Shown here piece by piece: positions 30,754 to 39,749 of a stretch of DNA of 64,000 nt (the stretch's first letter is position 1; the number at the start of each line of letters is the position of its first letter). Below the pieces are notes generated by a model, which worked only from the letters and a program-made list of their open reading frames with translations, was not told where the DNA came from and did not search any database. Origin of the DNA: Corynebacterium occultum. GTDB taxonomy: Bacteria > Actinomycetota > Actinomycetes > Mycobacteriales > Mycobacteriaceae. The position numbers and the translations under genes were made by a program. Location: positions 558,001 through 622,000 of the forward strand of contig NZ_CP046455.1 in the NCBI RefSeq assembly GCF_009734425.1, written 5' to 3'.

Positions 30754-30786
30754 TTAAACCCCGTCGTGTAAAACGACGGGGTTTAA
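30754..30786 (-). terminator. Hairpin between metQ and metN
   Basis: A perfect 14-bp stem (TTAAACCCCGTCGT against ACGACGGGGTTTAA) has a five-base loop. It lies inside the metQ-metN-metI group. The minus strand lacks a long T run after it, so partial termination or 3'-end protection of metQ mRNA is more likely than a full stop. Confidence 0.75.
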
Positions 30787-30800
30787 TGTTCTAGAGCAGC

Positions 30801-31676
30801 TTAGGCGTTGCGCTCCGCCTCTTCCAAGCGGTCGAGGATTTCCTGCAGTTCAGCGGCGTTTCGCTCGACGGGGACGGAGGTGCCGGCGGAGTCGGTGGCG
30901 ACAGCATTCTGGACCTCCTCGCTGTGCCAGAGCTCAACGAGCTCGGCGACACGGGGATCCTCAGCATCCTCGGCCTTGGTCACGAAGACGTTGATGTAGG
31001 GCTCAGCTTCCTCGGACTCCGGGTCATCCTCGAAGACTGCGGTGTTCGGGTCGATGCCTGCGCGATCCAGGAAGGAGTTGTTGATGATTGCCGGGGTGCC
31101 CTCGCCGTAGGCGACGGTGGTCTGGGCGGCATCAACCGGGATGATGGAGACCTTGGATGCTTCTTCATCGATGTCGGCCGGGGTGGGGGTGATCAGACCC
31201 GGGGTCTTCAGGGTGATCAGACCGGCCTGGACCAGAACGTTGATGGCGCGACCCTGGTTGGAGGGGTCATTCGGCAGGGCAATGGACTCGCCCTCGATGC
31301 CGTCGAGGGAGTCCTTGTCCTTCCAGAACAGTGCCAGCGGCACGATCTCGGAGGCGCCGACCGGGGTCAGATCATCATCGGAACCGACGTTGTACTCCGC
31401 CAGGAACTTCAGGTGCTGGAAGAGGTTGACGTCCAGTTCATCCTGGCTCAGTGCCTGGTTCGGGGTGGAGTAGTCACCGAAGTTGACCACCTCGAGGTCA
31501 ATGTCCCGGGCCTCGGCCTGCTCCTCGAAAACAGTCCAGGCGGACTTGGAGGCATCGGTGGTGCCGATGCGGATCGGGCCCTCGCCGTCCTCGGAGTCGG
31601 AGGAGGAGCAGGCGACCAATGCGGTGGTGGCGAAGATGGTGGCGGTACCACCGGCCAGGATGCGGCGCAGGTTCAT
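30801..31676 (-). CDS. metQ: Methionine-binding lipoprotein MetQ
   Basis: This 291-residue NlpA-family binding lipoprotein has a signal peptide ending in TTALVACSSSD, where the cysteine is lipidated. The mature part contains the family segments FQHLKFLAEYN and IALPNDPSNQGRA. ATG 31676 places the signal peptide at the N-terminus and follows AAGGA. It is the first gene of the import group. A TAGAC-N6-GT half-palindrome about 60 bases upstream (31738–31754) suggests control by an McbR-type sulfur repressor. Confidence 0.94.
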   Translation of the reverse strand: MNLRRILAGGTATIFATTALVACSSSDSEDGEGPIRIGTTDASKSAWTVFEEQAEARDIDLEVVNFGDYSTPNQALSQDELDVNLFQHLKFLAEYNVGSDDDLTPVGASEIVPLALFWKDKDSLDGIEGESIALPNDPSNQGRAINVLVQAGLITLKTPGLITPTPADIDEEASKVSIIPVDAAQTTVAYGEGTPAIINNSFLDRAGIDPNTAVFEDDPESEEAEPYINVFVTKAEDAEDPRVAELVELWHSEEVQNAVATDSAGTSVPVERNAAELQEILDRLEEAERNA

Positions 31677-31737
31677 GATGTTGTCATCCTTTGATTGGGG
31701 GATATTCAGGGGTCTGGTGGATGACATTAACATGTTC

Positions 31738-31754
31738 CATACCGCTTGGTCTAG
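31738..31754 (-). promoter_or_regulatory. McbR-like box upstream of metQ
   Basis: The minus strand reads CTAGACCAAGCGGTATG, that is TAGAC-N6-GTATG. The left half matches the C. glutamicum McbR consensus TAGAC-N6-GTCTA exactly; the right half is weak. The core TAGACCAAGCGGT recurs exactly at 42377 before metY. Binding is inferred. Confidence 0.6.
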
Positions 31755-31772
31755 TTTTTCCGTACTGTGCAG

Positions 31773-32225
31773 CTAGCCGCAGGCCGCCATCATCCCCAGG
31801 ATTTCTTCGGGGGCACCGTCGTTGCGGGCCCGCTCCAGGTCATAGCAGGGATATCCGGTGACCTCGGAAGTGCCGTGAGAGGAATACTGGTTCCACCGGC
31901 CTGACTCCCAGTAGGCGTAGACCACCCAATCGGTCTGCCATCTACCCCCGCGCAGCCACTGGCCGTCACAGTAGAGAACGGTGTCCAGGCCGGGATCCAC
32001 ATCTCGGCTGAGGGCTTCCGGGGTGCACTCCGTGGGCGGTTCGGTGGAGCTGGAGGTGGTGCTGCTCTGGGTCTGCGTGATGGTGACCTGCGTGGTTTGT
32101 GGGGTGCTGCTCTCCGGAGCAGCGGTGACGGTGACCGTGACGGCGTCTGGCTCCGCGTTCCCGGTGCAGGCGGCGATGAGGGTGGCGGTGGCCAGGATGG
32201 TGATGGTCGGAAGGAAGCGCTTCAT
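31773..32225 (-). CDS. Secreted lipoprotein, function unknown
   Basis: This 150-residue lipoprotein begins at ATG 32225, seven bases after AAGGAG. The signal peptide ends in the lipobox TLIAACTGN. A linker rich in Thr, Ser and Gln follows, then a small domain with four cysteines (ECTPE, LYCDGQW, GYPCYD, AACG) and several tryptophans. The even cysteine count suggests two disulfides outside the cell. I do not recognise the domain. It ends about 100 bases upstream of metQ on the same strand but is probably separately transcribed. Confidence 0.75.
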   Translation of the reverse strand: MKRFLPTITILATATLIAACTGNAEPDAVTVTVTAAPESSTPQTTQVTITQTQSSTTSSSTEPPTECTPEALSRDVDPGLDTVLYCDGQWLRGGRWQTDWVVYAYWESGRWNQYSSHGTSEVTGYPCYDLERARNDGAPEEILGMMAACG

Positions 32226-32531
32226 GAACAACTCCTTGGATGGTGTCTTCTGAGCTTAATGCGCAGCTCAAAAGGGGAAAAGAGCTGATCGGGTTTCTTT
32301 CTCATTTTGAGATTTCCGAACAGGGGAGCTCATGGTGCATTGATTCCAATGGTGGTGTCACAGGGCTCTGGTGGTGTGGGGCGTCATCCTGAATACTGAG
32401 GGGGGTGGTCAGCCTGGCTGTAGATCGGGGCATGTTCCGGTCGTGAATCCCGGGATTTCCACTGAAACGAGATATAAGTCATACTATTTCGATATTCTTT
32501 TGCGGAACACAGACTTTAAGGAGCACGACCC
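32226..32531. promoter_or_regulatory. Divergent promoter region, lipoprotein/gntP
   Basis: These 306 bases between divergent genes hold no credible gene. The part nearest gntP (32450–32520) is A/T-rich and ends with the AAGGAG ribosome site for gntP. I did not find a clear operator for gluconate regulators. Confidence 0.5.
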
Positions 32532-33926
32532 GTGGATACCTGGGAGCAAACATTAGGGGCGGGGCCCCTGCTCGGCATCGCTGCCGGGGCAATCGCCCTG
32601 ATCCTCATCCTGGTCATCGTCTTTAAGCTGCATGCTTTCCTGACGCTGGTCCTGGTCTCCGTACTCACCGCCCTGGTCGCCGGAATCCCGGTTGACGCGA
32701 TCGTCGATACGCTGTTGGACGGTTTCGGTGGAACATTGGCCTCAGTGGCCCTGCTGGTCGGTCTCGGGGCCATGCTGGGCAGGTTGGTGGAAACCTCTGG
32801 AGGTGCCGCCTCCCTGGCGAATACCCTGGTGCGTCTCTTCGGTGAGAAACGTGCCCCGCTGGCGCTGGGTGTGGCCTCATTGATCATGGGCTTCCCCATC
32901 TTCTTCGATGCCGGCCTGGTGGTCATGCTGCCCATCATCTTCGCGGTGGCCCGTCGCATGGACGGTCCCGTCCTGACCTATGGCATCCCCGCTGCCGGTG
33001 CTTTCTCCGTCATGCACGTCTTCGTTCCGCCGCACCCCGGTCCCATCGCGGCCTCCGAGTTCTACGATGCCCAGGTCGGTTTCGTGCTGCTCGCGGGCCT
33101 GATCATCGCCATCCCCACCTGGTACGTCACCGGCTACCTGCTGGGCAAGTACTTCGGCCGTAAGTTCCCGCTCCCCGTCCCCGACCTACTGGCCGGGGGC
33201 AAGGTCTCAGGGGAGCAGCCCGATAACCCGGCCGGCGCCGGAGTGGTGATCGGTATTCTGCTGATCCCGATGATCCTGATCTTCGGCAACACCGGTACCG
33301 ACATGGCGGCCTCAGCCGGTTGGGTCGATGCAGATTCCCTGGTGGTCGGCATCCTCAGCTTCCTGGGTGCGACCCCTATCGCCCTGCTGCTGACCACCCT
33401 GATCGCCCTCTGGGCCCTGGGTGCCCGCCGCGGTGTCAGCGGTTCCGCCCTGGACAAGGCTGTTGAGGGAGCCCTCGGCCCGATCTGCTCGGTGGTGCTG
33501 ATCACCGGTGCCGGCGGCATGTTCGGTGGTGTTCTGCGTTCCTCCGGTATCGGCGACGCTCTCGCCGACTCCATGGCTGACCTGGGCCTTCCGGTCATTC
33601 TGGCCTGCTTCGTGGTGGCCGCGGTGCTGCGCGTGGCCCAGGGATCCGCGACCGTCGCCCTGACCACGGCGGCCGCGCTGATGGCCCCGGCGGTTGCGGC
33701 AGCCGGCTACAACGACTTCCAGTTGGCCACGATCGTGTTGGCCACTGCTGCTGGCTCGGTCATCGCCAGCCACGTCAACGACTCCGGTTTCTGGCTGGTC
33801 GGGCGTCTGATGAACATGGACGTGGCCACCACCCTGAAGACCTGGACCGTCAACCAGACCGCCATCGCGATCATGGGTTTCACCCTGTCCTGGGGTCTCT
33901 TCGCCCTCACCGCCGGCCTGGGTTAA
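32532..33926 (+). CDS. gntP: Gluconate permease, GntP family
   Basis: This 464-residue permease of the gluconate:H+ symporter family has about 12–14 membrane helices. GFPIFFDAGLVVMLP, PHPGPIAASEF and NDSGFWLV are hallmark GntP segments. The GTG start at 32532 follows AAGGAG by seven bases. It stands alone without gluconate kinase nearby. Gluconate is the best guess, although related members carry other sugar acids. The 3' end overlaps the convergent binding-protein gene by four bases. Confidence 0.92.
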   Translation: MDTWEQTLGAGPLLGIAAGAIALILILVIVFKLHAFLTLVLVSVLTALVAGIPVDAIVDTLLDGFGGTLASVALLVGLGAMLGRLVETSGGAASLANTLVRLFGEKRAPLALGVASLIMGFPIFFDAGLVVMLPIIFAVARRMDGPVLTYGIPAAGAFSVMHVFVPPHPGPIAASEFYDAQVGFVLLAGLIIAIPTWYVTGYLLGKYFGRKFPLPVPDLLAGGKVSGEQPDNPAGAGVVIGILLIPMILIFGNTGTDMAASAGWVDADSLVVGILSFLGATPIALLLTTLIALWALGARRGVSGSALDKAVEGALGPICSVVLITGAGGMFGGVLRSSGIGDALADSMADLGLPVILACFVVAAVLRVAQGSATVALTTAAALMAPAVAAAGYNDFQLATIVLATAAGSVIASHVNDSGFWLVGRLMNMDVATTLKTWTVNQTAIAIMGFTLSWGLFALTAGLG

Positions 33927-34720
33927 GCCAACCAGGCCTCCATGCGACCGGGGTGGCGCCGCGTCCATTCCCGTACTGCTTCGAGCGGTGCCAACTTGTT
34001 CTGGTTCATCAGGAGATCCATCTCATTGACATCCTCGATCCGGTAGTTGATCTTCTGTAGGGCAGTGCGGGTCTGCTCCGGCAGTTCCTCCCAGCTTTCA
34101 CGGTGCGCCAGAAGTGAAGCGCGATCCGGTTCCGGGAAAGCCGCCTCGGGGTCCGTCAGGGGGCGCAGCTGATACACCTGGTTCAGGTACATCGGTTGCC
34201 ATAGCGGGGTGACAAACCATTCCCCGGCCGCGTATCGACGCCCGATGGTGTCGATGATGGCGTAAATGTCACCGTGGGGCTGGGTCCAGCCCTGTTCCTT
34301 CAGCCCATAGGTCTCCAGCAGCTGATCGCCGCGCATGGTCAACCCCGCGGCAGAGGTGGTGCCCTGCACCACCTTCCCCGGGAACTTGGCGTGGACCTCC
34401 GGTTTGGCAAGATCGCGCAGGCTGGAGACCTCAGCCTCGGGGACGTATCCAGGCACCGCCCAGAAGAATTCTGCGTCCTCATAAAGCGTGGCCACCTCCA
34501 CCACGGCATCCTTGACCTGCTCCCAGTAGACGGCGTGCCCACCCGGCAGCCAGGCATCGGCGAAGAGATGATGCTCCCCGCTGGCCAACTTGGGGTACAT
34601 CTCCGGATGGGGTCCCTCATGAACCTCCACCTCATGGCCCAGGCGAAGCAGGACCTCCTCCACCACGGCGGCAGCCACCTGGTGGAAAGACTCATTGATA
34701 CGACCGAAACGAATTTTCAT
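33923..34720 (-). CDS. OpuAC/ProX-like betaine-binding domain protein without signal peptide
   Basis: This 265-residue protein has the substrate-binding fold of glycine betaine/choline ABC importers (OpuAC): LFADAWLPGGHAVYWEQVKDA, TTSAAGLTMRGDQLLETYGL and WFVTPLWQPMYLNQVYQL. The aromatic residues expected for quaternary ammonium binding are plentiful. However, the N-terminus MKIRFGRINESFHQ has neither signal peptide nor lipobox, and no permease or ATPase gene is adjacent. It may therefore act in the cytoplasm as a sensor or binding protein, or the start could be mis-set; I see no alternative upstream signal sequence. Its substrate is inferred from the family only. Confidence 0.8.
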   Translation of the reverse strand: MKIRFGRINESFHQVAAAVVEEVLLRLGHEVEVHEGPHPEMYPKLASGEHHLFADAWLPGGHAVYWEQVKDAVVEVATLYEDAEFFWAVPGYVPEAEVSSLRDLAKPEVHAKFPGKVVQGTTSAAGLTMRGDQLLETYGLKEQGWTQPHGDIYAIIDTIGRRYAAGEWFVTPLWQPMYLNQVYQLRPLTDPEAAFPEPDRASLLAHRESWEELPEQTRTALQKINYRIEDVNEMDLLMNQNKLAPLEAVREWTRRHPGRMEAWLA

Positions 34721-34799
34721 GCAGACTCCCTGAGTGGCTTATGTCACAGCGAGGTTAGCAGCTTCGTGCTCTCCCCGGAGTTTTGGCAGAGTGGCAGAT

Positions 34800-35291
34800 A
34801 TGAAGGAACAATCTGAGCATCCCGCCGGGGCACAACCGGTGATGAATCCTGTGTCGCCAAAGCTGAGCACCGCCCGTTATCTGGGCCGCTTACCGTGGAT
34901 TCTGGTGGGACTGATTGTCTTCCTGGTGCTCGGTTTTGTGTTCAGTCACTGGTTTCAGATCGGCAGTGCCCTGATGCTGTTGCTGCTGCTCTGGCAGGCC
35001 TGGCTGATTCCCCAGCAGGTCAAACGCCTCGGCTGGCTGGAAACCGAGAATGAGCTGCTGATCACCAAAGGAAAGCTCTGGTACACCTTCACCGTCGTGC
35101 CCTATGGCCGCATCCAGTTCGTGGACGTCAAAGCCGGTCCGATTGAGCGTTCCCTGGGTCTGAAGTCCGTGGAACTGCACACCGCCTCCGCCTCCTCTGA
35201 TGCCTCGGTGCAGGGACTTCCCGTGGATGTGGCCGATGGACTGCGGGAACGCCTGGCAATCAAGGCCAGGGAGAGGATGAGTGGACTATGA
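34800..35291 (+). CDS. PH-domain (YdbS-like) membrane protein
   Basis: This 163-residue protein of the bacterial PH_2/YdbS family has two membrane helices (residues about 33–70) followed by a PH-like beta domain (LITKGKLWYTFTVVPYGRIQFVDV, RSLGLKSVELHTAS). ATG 34800 is used, although no clear ribosome site precedes it. The downstream YdbT-like gene overlaps it by four bases (ATGA), the standard ydbS-ydbT pairing. Function is unknown; homologues affect sensitivity to membrane-active compounds in other bacteria. Confidence 0.85.
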   Translation: MKEQSEHPAGAQPVMNPVSPKLSTARYLGRLPWILVGLIVFLVLGFVFSHWFQIGSALMLLLLLWQAWLIPQQVKRLGWLETENELLITKGKLWYTFTVVPYGRIQFVDVKAGPIERSLGLKSVELHTASASSDASVQGLPVDVADGLRERLAIKARERMSGL

Positions 35292-36679
35292 CCACCCCTG
35301 ACACCTTCGAGGCTGCCGGGGATGTCCGTAGAGTCCACCGCCTGACCCCGCTGCTGCGCTTCTGGACCGTGATCCTGGCGATTTTCGCCGCACTGCTCCT
35401 CAACTTCAATCTCTCCACTTTCAACAGCATCTGGGGTTTCTTTCAGGGGGAGTTCGGGCAGGCCTGGGTTTCCCTGCTGATAGGTGTCGGTGGGCTGCTG
35501 CTGGCCGGACTGCTGCTGTGGCTGGTGTCCCAGATCTGGTGGAAGGCCACCGGATTCCGAGTCACCGAAGAAGAGGTGCAGCTCAAGCGGGGAGTGCTGA
35601 ACACCCAGTTGCGCACCGCCCGTTTCGACCGGGTCCAGGCGGTGGACGTCGTGGAATCTGTCATCGCCCGGATCTTCCGGCTCGCCTCGGTGCGGGTGGA
35701 GACCGCCGGTGGCGGTAACTCCGTCATCGAGATCCTTTATCTTCCTAAAGCAGAGGCAGAGCAGTTGCGGGCGGAACTGCTGGCGCGTACCCGGGGGCAA
35801 TCAGTCGAACTGGAATTGCCTGAAGGGGAGACTGGGGATACGGAGGTCGTCGGGGAGCATGATGATTATCTGGTTCCGGAAATTCCGATCCAGCGCTCCC
35901 TGCTCGGTGCTCTCCTGAGCATTCCGGCGATCATCACCGCCATCGGCACCATCGTGTTCCTGGTGACCCCGCTGTCTCCGGCCTCAATCTTCCCGGTGCT
36001 GGTCGGTGTGGTGCCGATCGTCTGGGGGCAGATTGACCGCAGCTGGAAATTCAACGCCCGGATGGAGGGCGAGGTGGTCAATCTCTCCTATGGTCTGGCT
36101 GACCGTCGCAAACAGTCGATTCCGCTGAGCCGTATCCACGGGGTGAGGGTGCGCCAGCCCATGCTGTGGCGCCTTGTCGGTTGGTGGGCGGTGGATATCA
36201 CTGTGGCCGGTTATGGCAGCGAATCCAATAAAAAGACCGGAACTTCCACGCTCTTTCCGGTCGGCTCCCGGGACCGGGCAATGGCGGTGGCCGCAGTGCT
36301 GGGCCCGCTGAGCCGGGCGGAGATGGAGTCCCACGCCCGACCGGAGGGTGCCACCCACCCCCACTTCAGCAGCCCGCCGGTAGCCCGATGGGTCTCCCCG
36401 ATCGACCGGAAACAGCAGGGTGTGACCCTCCTGAATGAAGCGGTGGTGGTGCACAAGGGCAGGATCGGCAGGCAGGTATCGATGATCGACACCTCCCACA
36501 TCCAGGAACTGACGCTGCGACACGGCCCACTGCAACAGCTGGTCCACCTGTGCACGGTGCAGCTGGACCTGGTGGATGGGCCGGTACACATGGCCGGGGA
36601 AGACCTGGATGAAACCCGGGGTCGGGAACTTATGAACTGGCTCCGGCGCCGCGAGCTGCCCGGGCCGGATAAAAGTTAG
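35288..36679 (+). CDS. PH-domain (YdbT-like) membrane protein
   Basis: This 463-residue partner of the YdbS-like protein has two pairs of membrane helices (about residues 20–80 and 200–245) and three PH_2-type domains. Each contains the 'R(F/I)xRVQAVDVVES'-like strand pattern: FDRVQAVDVVES, SRIHGVRVRQ and DTSHIQELTLRHG. Translation is coupled to the preceding gene. The convergent trmL gene overlaps its end by four bases. No enzymatic motif is visible. Confidence 0.85.
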   Translation: MTTPDTFEAAGDVRRVHRLTPLLRFWTVILAIFAALLLNFNLSTFNSIWGFFQGEFGQAWVSLLIGVGGLLLAGLLLWLVSQIWWKATGFRVTEEEVQLKRGVLNTQLRTARFDRVQAVDVVESVIARIFRLASVRVETAGGGNSVIEILYLPKAEAEQLRAELLARTRGQSVELELPEGETGDTEVVGEHDDYLVPEIPIQRSLLGALLSIPAIITAIGTIVFLVTPLSPASIFPVLVGVVPIVWGQIDRSWKFNARMEGEVVNLSYGLADRRKQSIPLSRIHGVRVRQPMLWRLVGWWAVDITVAGYGSESNKKTGTSTLFPVGSRDRAMAVAAVLGPLSRAEMESHARPEGATHPHFSSPPVARWVSPIDRKQQGVTLLNEAVVVHKGRIGRQVSMIDTSHIQELTLRHGPLQQLVHLCTVQLDLVDGPVHMAGEDLDETRGRELMNWLRRRELPGPDKS

Positions 36680-37152
36680 TTGCCGCCGGGGAAACCGAGC
36701 TGACGCCAGGCTTCGTAGGTGCCCACCGCGGCACAGTTGGAGAGATTCATGGAACGTCGCCCAGGAAGCATGGGGATGCGCACCTCCCCGGTGATCCGAG
36801 GGTGATTGAGGGCATGATCACTGAGCCCGGTGGGTTCCGTACCGAAGAGCAGGGCATCTCCTTCCCGATAGTTGATTTCGGTGTGGAAGGTGGTTCCCCG
36901 GGTGACAAATGAGAACACCCGGGATCCTGGGAGCGTCGCCAAGCATTCATCCAGATTCGGATGGATCGTGACCTCGGCCAGGTCGTGATAGTCCAGGCCT
37001 GCCCGACGCAGGTGTTTCTCACTCAGATCGAAACCGAGGGGTTCAACCAGATGCAGATGAGCCCCGGTTCCGGCACACATCCGGATGGCATTTCCGGTGT
37101 TCGGCGGGATCACGGGATTCTCAAAAATCACATGTAACAGGGGAGCAGGCAT
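36676..37152 (-). CDS. trmL: tRNA (cytidine/uridine-34-2'-O)-methyltransferase TrmL
   Basis: This 158-residue SPOUT methyltransferase is expected to 2'-O-methylate the wobble base of leucine tRNAs. [20 protein letters not shown] at the N-terminus, [10 protein letters not shown], and the knotted C-terminal segment [18 protein letters not shown] are characteristic. ATG 37152 is chosen because the family begins a few residues before this motif. It is divergent from folD with a 24-base gap, so their promoters must overlap each other's 5' ends. Confidence 0.93.
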   Translation of the reverse strand: MPAPLLHVIFENPVIPPNTGNAIRMCAGTGAHLHLVEPLGFDLSEKHLRRAGLDYHDLAEVTIHPNLDECLATLPGSRVFSFVTRGTTFHTEINYREGDALLFGTEPTGLSDHALNHPRITGEVRIPMLPGRRSMNLSNCAAVGTYEAWRQLGFPGGN

Positions 37153-37176
37153 GGAAAAGAGTCTAGGCGTGGAATA

Positions 37177-38040
37177 ATGAGATCCGTGACTGCGATCAAA
37201 TTGGACGGAAAACTCTATCGCGAAGAGATCTTCGCCGACCTGGCCAAGCGAGTGGCCGCCCTCAAGGAGCAGGGGATTACCCCGGGTCTTGCAACCGTGC
37301 TGGTCGGCGACGACCCCGGTTCCCACTCCTATGTGAAGATGAAGCACCGCGACTGTGCTGAGATCGGCATCAACTCCATCCGCCGGGACCTGCCGGCGGA
37401 TGTCACCCAGGAAGAACTCAACGCCGTCATCGACGAGCTGAACGAGGATCCGGCCTGCACGGGTTATATCGTGCAGCTGCCGTTGCCGAAGCACCTGGAC
37501 GAAAACGCCGTGCTGGAGCGCATCCACCCGGATAAGGACGCTGATGGCCTGCACCCCGTGAACCTGGGCAAGCTGGTTCTCAATGAGCCGGCCCCGCTAC
37601 CTTGTACCCCGAATGGTTCGATCCAGCTGCTGCGTCGCTTCGGCATAGAGCTCAACGGCGCCAAGGTGGTCGTCATCGGCCGTGGCGTGACCGTTGGACG
37701 TCCCATCGGTCTGATGCTGACCCGCCGCAGCGAGAACTCCACCGTCACCCTCTGCCACACCGGCACCAAGGATCTGAAGGCGGAGACCCTGCAGGCAGAT
37801 GTCATCATCGCCGCTGCCGGCAAGGCACATATGCTCACCGCTGACATGGTCAAGCCGGGTGCCGCTGTTCTCGACGTCGGAGTATCCCGCGTTGAGGGCA
37901 AGCTGCTCGGTGATGTCCACCCGGATGTCTGGGAGGTCGCTGGCGCGGTGTCCCCGAACCCCGGTGGTGTTGGTCCGATGACCCGCACCTTCCTAGTCAA
38001 CAATGTGGTGGAAAGGGCTGAACGGCTCGCCAATGCCTGA
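37177..38040 (+). CDS. folD: Methylenetetrahydrofolate dehydrogenase/cyclohydrolase FolD
   Basis: This bifunctional enzyme interconverts 5,10-methylene-, methenyl- and 10-formyl-tetrahydrofolate using NADP. The 287 residues include [18 protein letters not shown] with the catalytic lysine, [14 protein letters not shown], the cofactor motif [13 protein letters not shown] and the closing signature [11 protein letters not shown]. The start may be ATG 37177 or GTG 37186, which differ by three residues. Its last eight bases overlap the DUF3017 gene. Confidence 0.97.
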   Translation: MRSVTAIKLDGKLYREEIFADLAKRVAALKEQGITPGLATVLVGDDPGSHSYVKMKHRDCAEIGINSIRRDLPADVTQEELNAVIDELNEDPACTGYIVQLPLPKHLDENAVLERIHPDKDADGLHPVNLGKLVLNEPAPLPCTPNGSIQLLRRFGIELNGAKVVVIGRGVTVGRPIGLMLTRRSENSTVTLCHTGTKDLKAETLQADVIIAAAGKAHMLTADMVKPGAAVLDVGVSRVEGKLLGDVHPDVWEVAGAVSPNPGGVGPMTRTFLVNNVVERAERLANA

Positions 38041-38365
38041 ATTACCGGCTCACGCACTGGGTAATCCGCACGATGCGGATCTGAAACCCTCGGTGCTACC
38101 CCGGTTTATGCAACTGCTGGGAGTGGGGGTCTTTCTCCTCTCCTTCGTGGTTGCCTCAGTCTTCGCCCTCACCGAACATTGGCGGAGGGCGACCTTCACC
38201 CTCGGGGCCGCGATGATGTGGCTCGCTGTCCTCAGGGTGTCCTGCGATTCGAAGATCCTGGGAATTCTCTCGGTGAGATCCCGACGCTTCGACGCGCTTT
38301 TTAATCTTTTGCTCGGTGGTGGGCTGGTTTTTCTCTCCTCTTCCATCGACTCTCTCGGCAGCTGA
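38033..38365 (+). CDS. DUF3017 small membrane protein
   Basis: This 110-residue protein has three membrane helices (around residues 23–43, 50–68 and 85–105), matching the DUF3017 family found directly behind folD in corynebacteria and mycobacteria. Its ATG overlaps the folD coding end by eight bases, implying translational coupling. The function is unknown. The basic segment [20 protein letters not shown] lies between helices two and three. Confidence 0.85.
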   Translation: MPELPAHALGNPHDADLKPSVLPRFMQLLGVGVFLLSFVVASVFALTEHWRRATFTLGAAMMWLAVLRVSCDSKILGILSVRSRRFDALFNLLLGGGLVFLSSSIDSLGS

Positions 38366-38389
38366 GAACGAGGGTCGGACAGGTACCGC

Positions 38390-39499
38390 CTAGAAGGGTG
38401 GTTCCTCCTCCCGGGTGTGTCCCTCCGGGGTCGGGGCGGTACGGCGTTTGTTGACCCGTTGGGCACGACGTTGCATAAACGACTGTGCATTCATCACCAG
38501 GTTCAGGTCCCCACGGGTTTTCCTCAGGTGATGCCTACGACACAGACACTGCAGGTTACTGGGCGTGGTGGGACCCCCTGCGGTGTGGTTGAGCACATGA
38601 TCAACATCGCAGGCCTCGGCATCGATCCCGCAGTCCTCCGGCCCCCGACAGGTCCCGTCCCGACCCTTTCACGGCCCGGATGATTTCCTCGGTGGGTCGG
38701 TAGGCCAGGGTGGTGGCGTGGGCGGGGGGTGTCCATGGTGCGGGTGATCCGTTCGGCCCAGTATCGGGCCTGACGATCATCGAGGTAGCCGGCTCCTGCC
38801 AGATAGGTCGGGGTGCCACCGTCTGGTCCGTAGAGGTTGTACACCACCTTCGGGCTGTGCATCGTCCCGCGGAGCAGCCCCAGCAGGGCGTCATGCAGGG
38901 TGGTGTCTTCGGCGGTGGCGGTGGCCCGCAGGATGGTGTGGATGTCCAGGGCGTCATCGGCGGCGAGCACCGCCTGGATCTGGGTGTGTCCGGTGCCGGT
39001 GGTGCGGAAGTGGATGCCCAGGGCTCTTGGGTGGGTGTCGTGTTCGGCGGCCGGGTGTCGTGTTCTATGAGGAGGAGGCGTAAGGAACCGGTGGATGGTT
39101 GTCGGCCCCGGGAGGGCTTCCGCTGGCCGGGTGGGGGTGAGGAAGGTGGTGAGGTGCTTATCGACCTCGGTGATGATGTCGGGGTCGTCCACGGCGATCA
39201 AGGGCGTGTTCGATGGCGCGCAGCCTGGGGTGGTCGAGCAGGCCGAGGTCGTGGTTGTGGGCAGCCAGCACCGGGTAGTGGCGCAGGAGCTGGACAATCG
39301 ACAGCCAGGTCAGTGTCATGGTTGTGCTCAAGGAGGTGCGGGCGGCGAGGTGGGAGGTGGTGGTGTCGATATCGGCGTCGTCGTCTGGGGTGACACTTGT
39401 CCAGAAGGTGAGGTCCTGGCGGTTGCGGTGGGTGGTCCAGTGCGCGGCGGGGTCGGTGGGGTCGGTGTGGCGGTAGTAGGGGTGTGGGGTGGTGTGCAT
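38390..39499 (-). pseudogene. DUF222/HNH endonuclease gene with three frameshifts
   Basis: On the minus strand this is a corynebacterial DUF222-HNH protein. The N-terminal part (DLTFWTSVTPDDDADIDTTT) begins at ATG 39499, then the frame changes near 39200 to IAVDDPDIITEVDKHLTTFL, near 38730 to LAYRPTEEIIRAVKG, and near 38655 to GRDGTCRGPEDCGIDAEACD. The HNH core DVDHVLNHTAGGPTTPSN with CLCRRHH is intact and ends at 38390. Each change needs only one inserted or lost base. The protein family is often multicopy and of uncertain role. Confidence 0.85.
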
Positions 39500-39683
39500 A
39501 GGCGTCCCTGGGCAGGCTCGTGCATGGAATGCGTGTTCGATATCGAAGCTAGGACACGGCCCGGACATGCCCACCACCCTGGGGGTATCCTGAATCTATC
39601 TGCCCAGCTCATGCCATGAAACAGTGGGGGCACCCGTTCGGGAATTCCCACATGCATTCTTGTTCGGAGTGCGGTGCATAAAG

Positions 39684-39724
39684 AAAGGCCAGGGGAGCGG
39701 ATTAAACCGACTTCCCTGGCCTTT
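39684..39724 (-). terminator. Terminator of metX
   Basis: AAAGGCCAGGGGAG pairs with CTTCCCTGGCCTTT (one G-T wobble) around a 13-base loop. It lies 26 bases past the metX stop on the minus strand and is followed by a T-rich stretch. Confidence 0.85.
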
Positions 39725-39749
39725 CCCTGGCCCTTATTACGGAGCTGTT

